This document shows positions 20,134 through 28,078 of a DNA stretch of 64,000 bases, one piece after another. The notes below the pieces were generated by a model. That model saw only the letters and a list, made by a program, of their open reading frames with translations, was not told the DNA's origin and ran no database searches. This DNA comes from Methanobacterium sp. (GTDB taxonomy: Archaea; Methanobacteriota; Methanobacteria; Methanobacteriales; Methanobacteriaceae). Position 1 is the first letter of the stretch, and each line of letters starts with the position of its first letter. A program made the translations under genes and the position numbers. The stretch is from positions 1-64,000 of the forward strand of contig JASEIM010000005.1 of assembly GCA_030017655.1 (NCBI GenBank), read 5' to 3'.

Positions 20134-21042
20134 ATTCGCATAGGTTACCTATCTACAATATACCACACTTCATTTATACTGAAAAACGAGCCTTTAAGAA
20201 ATTTAAGTGATTATAATCTAGAATGGACCCTATTTTCCACAGGACCTGCAATGAAGGATGCATTTGTTTCAAATGATATCGATCTAGGATACATTGGCCT
20301 TCCCCCAATCATGATTGGGATTGAAAACGGTTTAAAAGTTAAATGCGTTGGAGGAGGGCATGTAGAAGGAACAGTTATGGTTGCTTCTAACTCATATAAA
20401 ACCTTCGATGAACTAGGAAATATCAAAGAAGTATTAAGGCAATTTGAAGGTAAATCTATTGGAGCTCCATCAAAAGGATGTATTCATGATGTGATCATAC
20501 GTGAATTTACTAAAGACCTTGATATTGAAATTAAAAATTATTCATGGGCAGATTTTATGTCTGATGCTATATTTGATGGAGAAATAGCTGCCAGTGTTGG
20601 AACACCATCCTTTGCAATCCTTACTTTAAAAAAGTTGGCTTTTCATATTGTCATTCCTCCAACTAATCTCTGGCCATATAACCCAAGCTATGGAATAGTA
20701 GCAAGAAATGAAATAATTGATGAATATCCTGAATTTATAATTGATTTTCTTAAAGCACACGAAGATGCTTCTAATTTAATAAGAAATGAACCTGATAATG
20801 CAGCAGATATAGCTGTAGATGAAATTGAAGTCCTTAGTAAAGATTTTGTGCTTAAAACATATAATGTATCCCCAAAATATTGTGCAAGTGTTCCAAAAGA
20901 GTATATTAAATCCACACTTAAATTTGTACCTGTATTAAAAAATTTAGGTTATATAAATAGCGGTTTAAAAGAAGAAGACATCTTTGACACTCGATTTATT
21001 GAAGAAATTCATCCAGAATCTTCACATTATGATTCCATCTAA
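20134..21042 (+). CDS. substrate-binding-protein-like (NMT1/THI5-like) protein, no signal peptide
   Basis: A periplasmic-binding-protein fold of the nitrate/sulfonate/THI5-like group: IRIGYLSTIYHTSF at the start, DIDLGYIGLPP and GGGHVEGTVM further in. No permease or ATPase gene is nearby and no signal peptide is visible, so it may be a cytosolic binding protein or an SBP-derived enzyme. Start choice: GTG 20068 and ATG 20110 lie before or within an operator; AGGAGG at 20121-20126 is seven bases before ATT 20134, where the family N-terminus begins. ATT would be a rare start codon, so this is inference. Confidence 0.72.
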   Translation: MRIGYLSTIYHTSFILKNEPLRNLSDYNLEWTLFSTGPAMKDAFVSNDIDLGYIGLPPIMIGIENGLKVKCVGGGHVEGTVMVASNSYKTFDELGNIKEVLRQFEGKSIGAPSKGCIHDVIIREFTKDLDIEIKNYSWADFMSDAIFDGEIAASVGTPSFAILTLKKLAFHIVIPPTNLWPYNPSYGIVARNEIIDEYPEFIIDFLKAHEDASNLIRNEPDNAADIAVDEIEVLSKDFVLKTYNVSPKYCASVPKEYIKSTLKFVPVLKNLGYINSGLKEEDIFDTRFIEEIHPESSHYDSI

Positions 21043-21055
21043 AAAATGATTTTAA

Positions 21056-21649
21056 TTATTTATATCTACATTCCTTTATTCTTTTTAGTCTTTTAGTAAA
21101 CCCTGTCTTCTCCAAAATTTTGTTAATGTCACTTACATCTTTTTCTGGTAATAACATAGGCCCTAGATTTAGTTCTTCTCTAATATCTTCTAAATTAACT
21201 TTTAATTCAAGCCATTCTTTTCCGTATTCTTTTATTAAATCATCGAAAAAGTCACTTGGAATTGCTCCAAGTCCGAATTCAATGAAACTATCACCATATG
21301 CCGAAAAAGGGGCTATTTTAGGTTTTCCTCTTCCATGGTCAATTGCTTTTTGTCTTAAAATTTGATTAGCTTCACATGGGCTGTTATTTACAGGACAAAT
21401 GCTGTGGCATGTATAACAGTAAAAGCAATTCCAGATTATATCATCTGTAATTAAAGTTTCATCATTGTCCAGCACTCTTTTAACTATTTCTCTTGGATCG
21501 TAGTCTGTATGTCTTGCTGCTGGACATATTGATGTGCACATTCCACACTGACTGCATTTAAGAACTTCAAGGTTTTCTGATGCTTTTAAGTCTTTTTTAA
21601 TTCTCTCTGCAAGTTTAAATGTTTTCTCATCTAATTTAAGTGTTTTCAT
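21056..21649 (-). CDS. HdrC-like iron-sulfur protein
   Basis: Heterodisulfide reductase subunit C-like electron carrier of 197 aa. Two [4Fe-4S] motifs are present: C32-C35-C38-C42 and C75-C78-C81-C85, the second followed by PVNNSPCE. The start is ATG 21649, with GAGG five bases before it; a longer in-frame start begins ahead of that site. It is the last gene of the operon led by the GMC flavoprotein and a close copy of hdrC at 39.95-40.56 kb, sharing long identical DNA runs. No HdrB or HdrA is adjacent, so it may feed electrons to the flavoprotein or use the distant HdrAB. Confidence 0.88.
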   Translation of the reverse strand: MKTLKLDEKTFKLAERIKKDLKASENLEVLKCSQCGMCTSICPAARHTDYDPREIVKRVLDNDETLITDDIIWNCFYCYTCHSICPVNNSPCEANQILRQKAIDHGRGKPKIAPFSAYGDSFIEFGLGAIPSDFFDDLIKEYGKEWLELKVNLEDIREELNLGPMLLPEKDVSDINKILEKTGFTKRLKRIKECRYK

Positions 21650-21707
21650 CTCGAACCTCATCTATTTAAATATGGATTTATCCATTTACAATTCTATCAA
21701 AACAAAT

Positions 21708-22724
21708 TTATGTTCCAATATACCTCGCATAAATTGATTTTGCAACATTTTTATCATTGGTTCCTTTAATTATTGCCCTTCCATCCCTAAATACAGATAT
21801 TTCATTTTTTTCCATCTTAAAAAGTAAAATAAAATCTGCACACTTAACACTACCTAAATGTTCCAGTTTAGATGCAAGCTCTCTTAAGTTTATTTCTTTT
21901 GCATTTGCAGGAGTTATCTGGATAGCATTTTTACCGCAAAGAGATGTTATAACTTCCCTATCTTCAGAATTTAAAAAGTCAAAATTTCCATTACTACAAC
22001 ATTCACATTTTTCATTCTTTCTGACAATTATATTATCAAATGAATTGCTCCATGTATCATAAACTATAAGACTGCTATCATGCTCATTTTCAGGCTTTGC
22101 TTCTCCAAGAAGTATTTTTATAGCCTGAGTACTTGCCATTGACCCCATAATCACTGTTATGGTATTTAATACACCCATCGTATCACATGTTGGCAGTGCA
22201 CCCGGTTTGGGAATGCTTGGATAAAGGCACCTAATACATGCAGCGCCAGGTAAAATGTTCATGGTCATTCCTGATGTTCCAATTGCACCAGTGTATATCC
22301 ATGGAATTTTTTCCCTCACACATACATCATTTATGAGCATTCTTGTTTGGATGTTATCTGTTCCGTCTAAAACAAGATCAGCATCTTTTATTATTTCTTC
22401 AACATTTGTATGATTTAAATCTTTAACAAGAGGGATGATTTCTATTTCAGAATTAATAGATTCAAGTTTTCGGGTTGCAGCTATCGCTTTTGGTTCTCCT
22501 ACATCTTTTTCGTCGAATAATAGCTGTCTTTGAAGGTTATTTAGTTCAACAAAATCTCTATCTAATATTGATATTTTTCCAATTCCAGCACGTGTAAGAT
22601 TATTTGCAGCAACTGTTCCCAGTGCTCCACATCCAATAATGATAACATGGCTTTTAGCCAGTTTTTTCTGGCCATAATCACCTATATTTTGTAAGATTTC
22701 TTGTCTTGCATATCTACTTTCCAT
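21708..22724 (-). CDS. E1-like adenylyltransferase (ThiF/MoeB/HesA family)
   Basis: Activates the C-terminal Gly-Gly of a MoaD/ThiS-type carrier with ATP. The 338 aa show the nucleotide loop GCGALG (31-36), the zinc pairs C163/C166 and C240/C243, the candidate catalytic cysteine C180 in PTCDTMG, and a C-terminal extension of about 95 residues that MoeB lacks. I chose ATG 22724 because GGTGA lies six bases upstream. It overlaps the flavoprotein gene by 11 bases, so the two are coupled. The likely partner is the MoaD-like protein at 19.7 kb. Confidence 0.9.
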   Translation of the reverse strand: MESRYARQEILQNIGDYGQKKLAKSHVIIIGCGALGTVAANNLTRAGIGKISILDRDFVELNNLQRQLLFDEKDVGEPKAIAATRKLESINSEIEIIPLVKDLNHTNVEEIIKDADLVLDGTDNIQTRMLINDVCVREKIPWIYTGAIGTSGMTMNILPGAACIRCLYPSIPKPGALPTCDTMGVLNTITVIMGSMASTQAIKILLGEAKPENEHDSSLIVYDTWSNSFDNIIVRKNEKCECCSNGNFDFLNSEDREVITSLCGKNAIQITPANAKEINLRELASKLEHLGSVKCADFILLFKMEKNEISVFRDGRAIIKGTNDKNVAKSIYARYIGT

Positions 22725-24042
22725 ATTTATCACCAAAGTCCTTTGAAATATTTTTAGCAAGTTTTTTTGCGAGTGCGATTATAGTTAAAATTGGAGGTCT
22801 ACCCGGAGCTTGTGGAATTATGCTTGCATCAGCTACGTACAATCCTTTTATTTGAGTTTCAAGGTTATTATCGACTACTCTACCAATTGCAGCAGTTCCA
22901 CCAGGATGTGCTCCCCTTATTGATGTTGAAACAATAGATGAAGGATCTACGCCAACTTCAATGAGTAATTTAACGCTTTTTTCGTATCCCCTTTTTAATA
23001 ATTCAATATCTCTTTCAGTAAGTGGTTTTTCAATAGATTTATCAGTGATGATCTTTCCATTGGATTCATCAGCTATTTTTACCATTAGGCCCATTATATC
23101 TTCAGGATTTGCATTAAATCCTTTATCTTCTAAAAGAGATACAAGTTTATTAGAAAAATGAGGTGATATAAAATATGGGCCAAATTCAGATTTAACGCCC
23201 ATTGGAATTTCCTTGTTAAGGTTTGCATCTTTCAAAAAACCTCCAACTGTTATAAAAAGATCGCAAAATAACCCTTCACCTACATTTTCTTTAATTCCAG
23301 AATTCTTTAGTATTTGCGGAGTATTTAATGCCCCTGCAGCAAGTATAACAGTTTTCACTTCAAATGATTTTGTTTTATCTCCAAATAAGCCTTCTATTCC
23401 TGTAACTTTATTATTTTTATGGAGAATTTTTGTAACTCTAAAATCAGAAATGAGTGTTGTTCCATTATCCTGAGATTCATTTATAAAATGAGTTGCATCC
23501 CATTTTGCATCGAGTTTACATCCTTCAATGCATAATCCACAGTTATTACATTTAGAAAAATCTATGAATTTAGGCATAGGCTCCATAAAATAACCAAGAC
23601 TTTCTCCAGCTTTTACTATTTTTCGTGTTGCAGGCCCCATTAAATCCCGAGGGAAGGGGCTAACTTTTAGATCTGTACTTGCTTCAATTAATTCTTTAAA
23701 AAGATCAATATCATGAATGTTGAATTGTTTTGTTGCAGAGTTTGAATAACAAGTACTACACGCATAGCATGCATTTGCAAGAGAAACGGGAGTTGTACCC
23801 CCTACACATTCCATATACATTAATTCTGCAGGAAATCTGAGGAAATCGTATTTTTCCTTATTCTCCTTAGTTAAATTAACTTTTAAATTAATTTGAATAT
23901 TTTTGAGATAAGTTAAAGATGTGCCTGTTTTTTGACGCTTTCCTTTCTCTAAAATCAGGACTTTGAACCCTTTTTGCGAAAGTTCCTTTGCTATGGTTGC
24001 CCCGCCGGCGCCAGTTCCAATTACTGCAATGTCAAAAGTCAT
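22714..24042 (-). CDS. GMC-family FAD oxidoreductase with four-cysteine motif
   Basis: A 442-aa flavoprotein. GTGAGG (9-14) is the FAD dinucleotide loop, and the C-terminal AHPGGTAAIG plus GLYVADASIIPQAPGRPP match the GMC signature with its catalytic histidine region. C165, C168, C171 and C175 are spaced like a [4Fe-4S] motif, as in some GMC members. It could oxidise an alcohol or reduce a carbonyl or sulfur compound; substrate is unknown. It leads an operon with the E1-like protein and HdrC, downstream of two abutting palindromic operators. Confidence 0.85.
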   Translation of the reverse strand: MTFDIAVIGTGAGGATIAKELSQKGFKVLILEKGKRQKTGTSLTYLKNIQINLKVNLTKENKEKYDFLRFPAELMYMECVGGTTPVSLANACYACSTCYSNSATKQFNIHDIDLFKELIEASTDLKVSPFPRDLMGPATRKIVKAGESLGYFMEPMPKFIDFSKCNNCGLCIEGCKLDAKWDATHFINESQDNGTTLISDFRVTKILHKNNKVTGIEGLFGDKTKSFEVKTVILAAGALNTPQILKNSGIKENVGEGLFCDLFITVGGFLKDANLNKEIPMGVKSEFGPYFISPHFSNKLVSLLEDKGFNANPEDIMGLMVKIADESNGKIITDKSIEKPLTERDIELLKRGYEKSVKLLIEVGVDPSSIVSTSIRGAHPGGTAAIGRVVDNNLETQIKGLYVADASIIPQAPGRPPILTIIALAKKLAKNISKDFGDKYGK

Positions 24043-24071
24043 ATAATTTCACTTCATAATTTTATAAATAT

Positions 24072-24099
24072 ATTACAATTGTTATATAACAATAGTTAT
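24072..24099. promoter_or_regulatory. paired palindromic operator, site c
   Basis: ATTACAATTGTTAT (24072-24085) abuts ATAACAATAGTTAT (24086-24099), 30 bases before the GMC flavoprotein start. The 31 bases 24072-24102 are identical to 40696-40726 upstream of the second hdrC operon. Confidence 0.72.
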
Positions 24100-24184
24100 A
24101 TAAATCTTTGGATATTAAAGAATTCATAAAAGTACCAAAAGAAGCATTTTCTAATTTTTGAGATTAAAGACATAATCTTTATAA

Positions 24185-24212
24185 GTAACAATCGTTATAT
24201 AACTATTGTTAA
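24185..24212. promoter_or_regulatory. paired palindromic operator, site d
   Basis: GTAACAATCGTTAT (24185-24198) abuts ATAACTATTGTTAA (24199-24212), ending 20 bases before the thi4 ATG. With site c it occupies a divergent control region shared by thi4 and the flavoprotein operon. Confidence 0.7.
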
Positions 24213-24232
24213 GAAATGAACTGGGGATTAAA

Positions 24233-25054
24233 ATGGAAAAGTTTTCAAAAATATCTGAAAAAGAAGTAACAAAGGCCATTGTCGAAGGCTTTGCCAATGA
24301 ATTCATAGAATACATTGAAAGTGATGTAATTATAGTTGGAGCAGGTCCAAGTGGACTCGTAGCTGCAAAAAAACTCGCAGAAAAAGGCGTTAAAACACTT
24401 ATAATAGAAAGCAACAATTATCTTGGTGGCGGTTTCTGGATAGGCGGTTACTTAATGAATAAACTTACAGTAAGAGCTCCAGGACAAAAGATACTTGATG
24501 AAATTAGAGTGCCTTATGAAGAGGTTACAGAAGGATTATTTGTTGCAAATGGGCCTCATGCTTGTTCTAAGCTTATAGCAGGTGCAATGGACGTCGGTGC
24601 TAAAGTAATTAACATGACCAAGTTCGATGACGTTGTTTTACGTGATGATCGTGTCAGTGGTATTGTTATGAACTGGACACCAGTATCAGCCCTTCCAAGA
24701 GCCATAACTTGTGTTGATCCTGTTGCAATCGAATCAAAAATAGTTATAGACGCAACTGGACACGATGCAGTTGTTGTAAAATCACTAGAAGAACGTGGAC
24801 TTGTAGATATCAAAGGATTTGGCGGAATGTGGGTCGAAAAATCTGAAGATGCTATTGTTGAACACACAAAAGAAGTATTCCCAGGGCTTTTTGTTGCTGG
24901 AATGTCAGTTGCTACCACCTTTGGTCAGCCAAGAATGGGCCCTACATTTGGAGGCATGCTCTTATCCGGCGAAAAAGTTGCTGAATTAATTTATGAGAAA
25001 TTGCAAAGTAATGGGGACATAAAAGCTGGTGAAGCAATAATTGCGAGCAAATAA
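24233..25054 (+). CDS. thi4: Thi4-type thiazole synthase
   Basis: Makes the ADP-thiazole precursor of thiamine from NAD and glycine. The 273 aa have the FAD/NAD loop GAGPSG (36-41), GGGFWIGG near 65-72 and the C-terminal GQPRMGPTFGGM. In alignment by eye, C160 in ITCVDP occupies the position of the yeast sulfur-donor cysteine, which is His in Methanocaldococcus Thi4 enzymes that use free sulfide. ATG 24233 follows GGGGA; an upstream TTG lies within the operator and is unlikely. Control by the island operator is likely. Confidence 0.92.
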   Translation: MEKFSKISEKEVTKAIVEGFANEFIEYIESDVIIVGAGPSGLVAAKKLAEKGVKTLIIESNNYLGGGFWIGGYLMNKLTVRAPGQKILDEIRVPYEEVTEGLFVANGPHACSKLIAGAMDVGAKVINMTKFDDVVLRDDRVSGIVMNWTPVSALPRAITCVDPVAIESKIVIDATGHDAVVVKSLEERGLVDIKGFGGMWVEKSEDAIVEHTKEVFPGLFVAGMSVATTFGQPRMGPTFGGMLLSGEKVAELIYEKLQSNGDIKAGEAIIASK

Positions 25055-25100
25055 TTAATAATTTTTTTATTTTTATAATATAACATTTAAGACGATTTTT

Positions 25101-25537
25101 ATGGTAGCTAAAATCATTGCTGTTTGTGCAAGTAAAAAAAACAAACCAAAAAAATAAATGTGGGATATGCATTTCTTAAAGAATATTACGGCATTATTGG
25201 TGATGCCCATAGTAACAGTGACACACATCGCCAAATTAGCTTACTTGCTATCGAAAGTATCAATAAGATGAGGGATCTTGGCTTAAATGTGAACCCTGGG
25301 GACTTTGCAGAAAATCTTACCACCGAAGGAATTGACCTTGTGAATTTACCTGTTGGTAGCAAAATGCTTGTTGGTGAAAATACTATCCTTGAAGTAACTC
25401 AGATTGGTAAAGAATGCCATGCTCGTTGTACAATTTATCATCAAGCTGGAGATTGTATAATGCCAAAAGAAGGAATTTTTACAAGAGTAATAAAAGGTGG
25501 AAAAGTAAAAACAGGAGATAAAATAGAATTAATATAA
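25101..25537 (+). pseudogene. MOSC-domain protein, frameshifted in an A-run
   Basis: The MOSC fold is found in molybdenum-cofactor sulfurases and related sulfur-carrying proteins. ATG 25101 encodes MVAKIIAVCASKKNKPKK and stops at TAA 25155. The next frame continues INVGYAFLKEYYGIIGDAHS to 25537, with the family's GDAH and the conserved Cys-containing HARCTIYHQAGDC. One additional A in the seven-A run (25148-25154) would give a single 145-aa protein. Without it, GTG 25160 could start a shortened form. The sulfur setting suits a MOSC protein. Confidence 0.72.
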
Positions 25538-25647
25538 AAGCAGCTTTTTCTTATTTCAAAATGAATATTTTTTAAATTTAATTTTTTACCTTTGACTAAT
25601 TAGCTGAATCCAGATAACTACCAAAATTTATTTATTCTCCCAAAATC

Positions 25648-25678
25648 ATAACAATAGTTATAAATTAACAATAGTTAA
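25648..25678. promoter_or_regulatory. two palindromic operators, site e
   Basis: ATAACAATAGTTAT (25648-25661) and TTAACAATAGTTAA (25665-25678), three bases apart, before a roughly 235-base region without a certain gene that leads to the small YHS gene. A GAGGGGTGA purine block follows at 25685-25693, suggesting that translation of something short may begin nearby. Confidence 0.6.
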
Positions 25679-25913
25679 GTTATTGAGGGGTGATTACCGG
25701 AAGATAAAAATAAGAGTCATGAATTTATTTTGCAAAGCAGACTCATCAAAATCCTTAAAATACCTTAAAAGCCTTAAGACCATTACATTTAGATCAATAA
25801 CATTCAGTTCAATTAGATCATTATTATTCATGCCTATTACTTTTAAATGATGAGTTGGACAGCAAATCAAGATAAAATTTTAGCTCTACATTACTTAAAT
25901 GATGGTGGTGTAA

Positions 25914-26063
25914 ATGTTATTAGATCCAGTTTTCAGAAAAGAAGTACATGCACGCAAAGCAAGATTTTTAACTGGATACAAAGGCAAAATATACTATTTC
26001 TGCTCAGTTTGCAGTAAAAAACTCTTTGAAGAACATCCTGAAAAATATATTAAAATCAAATAG
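25914..26063 (+). CDS. small YHS-domain protein
   Basis: A 49-aa protein below usual size cut-offs. It opens MLLDPVFRKEV, a variant of the YHS start (normally DPVCGMxV) in which the first cysteine is Phe. It continues with YYFCSVCSKKLFEEHPEKY, keeping the C-x2-C pair C30/C33 and the helix typical of YHS/TRASH proteins. GGTGGTG lies close before the ATG. YHS proteins bind metal or act as small redox or chaperone modules; its place after island operators hints at a role in sulfur or metal handling. Confidence 0.78.
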   Translation: MLLDPVFRKEVHARKARFLTGYKGKIYYFCSVCSKKLFEEHPEKYIKIK

Positions 26064-26337
26064 TTATGGTTGAATCATAATTTTTGAAGAAATTTCTTTA
26101 AATCCACATCAGACTTGATAGTGCTGCAAAGAATTTAAATGAGTTAAAAAAACTTTGTCTTAAATAGAATTTGGTTTAAACACCTTATTCTAATTTCCAA
26201 TTTTTAGAAAGTGACAAGCTTCTAATCCACTCCGAATTTACAACACTCATTATTAAAAGCCTTTATTTCGTTAAAAATAGAAAAAAATATTGAAATTTTT
26301 TTTCAAAATATACTATTCAATATTAAAAAATAAATTT
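26064..26337. other. intergenic, no gene seen
   Basis: An AT-rich gap between the convergent YHS and NifU-like genes. No open frame, operator or RNA fold that I can support. Confidence 0.35.
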
Positions 26338-26751
26338 TTATTCCTCTTCACAGGAGGAACATACAATATGTTCTTTTGGTTTTTCTCCTTTCTTTTCCCT
26401 GTAATTATCAATAGCAGCATGTAATGCATCAGCTGCAAGGTTTGAACAGTGCATTTTAACTGGGGGAAGACCTTCAAGGTTTTCTGCTACATCATTTCTT
26501 GTTATTTTCATGGCTTCCTCAAGAGTTTTTCCCATTGCCATTTCTGTAACCATGCTGCTTGTTGCAATGGCAGCGCCGCAGCCGAATGTTTTAAATTTAA
26601 TGTCTTCAATCACATCGTCTTTTACTTTAATGTAAATTGTCATTAAATCTCCACAAACCGGGTTCCCTACTGTTCCAATGCCGTCTGCATCCTCTATTTC
26701 GCCAACATTTCTTGGGTTTTGAAAATGTTCCATTACTTTATCGCTATACAT
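26338..26751 (-). CDS. nifU: iron-sulfur cluster scaffold NifU/IscU
   Basis: Assembles [2Fe-2S]/[4Fe-4S] clusters using sulfur from the cysteine desulfurase encoded just upstream. The 137 aa contain the three ligand cysteines C33 (PVCGD, with Asp35), C58 (GCGAA) and C102 (HCSNLA). It ends with an extra SSCEEE tail. The 31-base gap to nifS indicates one operon. No palindromic operator precedes this operon, so it may be outside the local regulon. Confidence 0.94.
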   Translation of the reverse strand: MYSDKVMEHFQNPRNVGEIEDADGIGTVGNPVCGDLMTIYIKVKDDVIEDIKFKTFGCGAAIATSSMVTEMAMGKTLEEAMKITRNDVAENLEGLPPVKMHCSNLAADALHAAIDNYREKKGEKPKEHIVCSSCEEE

Positions 26752-26782
26752 ATACTCAACCTCTAATTATAGCTAAATTATT

Positions 26783-27961
26783 TTATTCATTTCTTTCTGC
26801 TCCGGGTATTGCACACCAGAGAGGAGAAAGTTTTCTAAGTGTTCCAACTACTTCTTTAATGGATTCTATTGCATGATCCACGTCTTCTTCTGTGTTTTCT
26901 TTTCCAAGAGTTAAACGTAGCGATCCATGTGCATCAACATGTTCCAAGCCAAGTGCAGTTAAGACATGTGATGGTTCTAATTTCTTTGATGAGCATGCAG
27001 AACCTGTTGAAGCTGCTATTCCTTTGGAATCAAGGTGCAATACTAATGATTCCCCTTCAATACCGGTAAATCTGAAATTTACATTATTTGGAAGTCTTTT
27101 TGTTCTATGTCCATTTAAATATGATTGTTCCACTGAATTCAGTACTCCATCTATTAATTTGTCCCTTAAATTTGTTATATATTTCGCATTATCCAGAAGA
27201 TTATTTTGAGCAAGTTCACATGCTTTGCCAAGCCCAACAATCCCTGAGACATTTTCTGTTCCTGGCCTTATACCTCTTTCATGTCCCCCGCCATGGATTA
27301 TTGGCTCCAATCTAACTCCTTTTTTAATATATAAAGCTCCAATACCCTTTGGGCCGTAAACTTTATGCGCTGAGAGTGAAAGCATGTCAACATTAAGTTC
27401 TTCGACATTTACAGGGATTTTACCAACTGTTTGAACAGCGTCTGTATGGAAATAAATCTTCTTTTTCCTTGCTATTTTACCAATTTCTGCAATTGGCTGG
27501 ATTGTCCCAATTTCATTGTTAGCGTGCATTATTGTAATAAGAATGGTTTTATCAGTTATTGCATTTTCTAAATCAGATACTCTAACAATTCCTTCTTCAT
27601 AAACAGGGAGATACGTGACATCAAAACCATTTTTTTCCAGATATTTACACGTTTCATCAACTGCAGGATGTTCTATAGCACTTGTAATTATGTGATTTCC
27701 TTTATCTTTTAATCTGTAAGCTGTACCTTTAATGGCTATATTATCTGACTCTGTTCCGCCACTTGTAAAAATAATTTCTTCAGCTTTTGCTCCAATGAGT
27801 GATGCAACCTGTGCCCTGGCATTTTCCATAGCTTTACTTGCTTCTCTTCCCAGCGAGTATAAAGTTGAAGCATTTCCGAATTCATCGACAAAATAAGGCT
27901 TCATGGCATCAAATACTTCCCTATCAACTGGTGATGTAGCCGAATGATCCATATAAATCAT
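26783..27961 (-). CDS. nifS: cysteine desulfurase NifS/IscS
   Basis: PLP enzyme that removes sulfur from cysteine as an enzyme persulfide for Fe-S and thio-cofactor synthesis. The 392 aa show HANNEIG near 146-152, the PLP lysine K200 in SAHK and the persulfide cysteine C323 in STGSACSS. The C-terminus is slightly extended (PLWCAIPGAERNE). It is first in the nifS-nifU pair and lies between thi4 and metX in the sulfur island. Confidence 0.95.
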   Translation of the reverse strand: MIYMDHSATSPVDREVFDAMKPYFVDEFGNASTLYSLGREASKAMENARAQVASLIGAKAEEIIFTSGGTESDNIAIKGTAYRLKDKGNHIITSAIEHPAVDETCKYLEKNGFDVTYLPVYEEGIVRVSDLENAITDKTILITIMHANNEIGTIQPIAEIGKIARKKKIYFHTDAVQTVGKIPVNVEELNVDMLSLSAHKVYGPKGIGALYIKKGVRLEPIIHGGGHERGIRPGTENVSGIVGLGKACELAQNNLLDNAKYITNLRDKLIDGVLNSVEQSYLNGHRTKRLPNNVNFRFTGIEGESLVLHLDSKGIAASTGSACSSKKLEPSHVLTALGLEHVDAHGSLRLTLGKENTEEDVDHAIESIKEVVGTLRKLSPLWCAIPGAERNE

Positions 27962-28078
27962 TGATTCACCTCAATTTTTCCTATTTTTGTTTCAAAAATC
28001 TTGGTTTTTCTAAACCTCATAAACTATTTTTCCACAGCAAATTAATATATGAACATTAATTATGATAAGTTTTTTCCA

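Noticed and set aside
22725..22760. Longer start for the E1-like protein
   Set aside because: It would extend 12 residues into the flavoprotein gene, without a ribosome site; ATG 22724 has GGTGA.
24206..24232. Extended N-terminus for Thi4 from a TTG
   Set aside because: The TTG is inside the d2 operator, while ATG 24233 has a good ribosome site and matches family start.
25683..25850. Possible 43-55 aa peptide after operator e (from TTG 25683 or ATG 25719)
   Set aside because: Low-complexity sequence, no convincing ribosome site at the right distance and no recognisable motif; kept only as part of the YHS leader observation.
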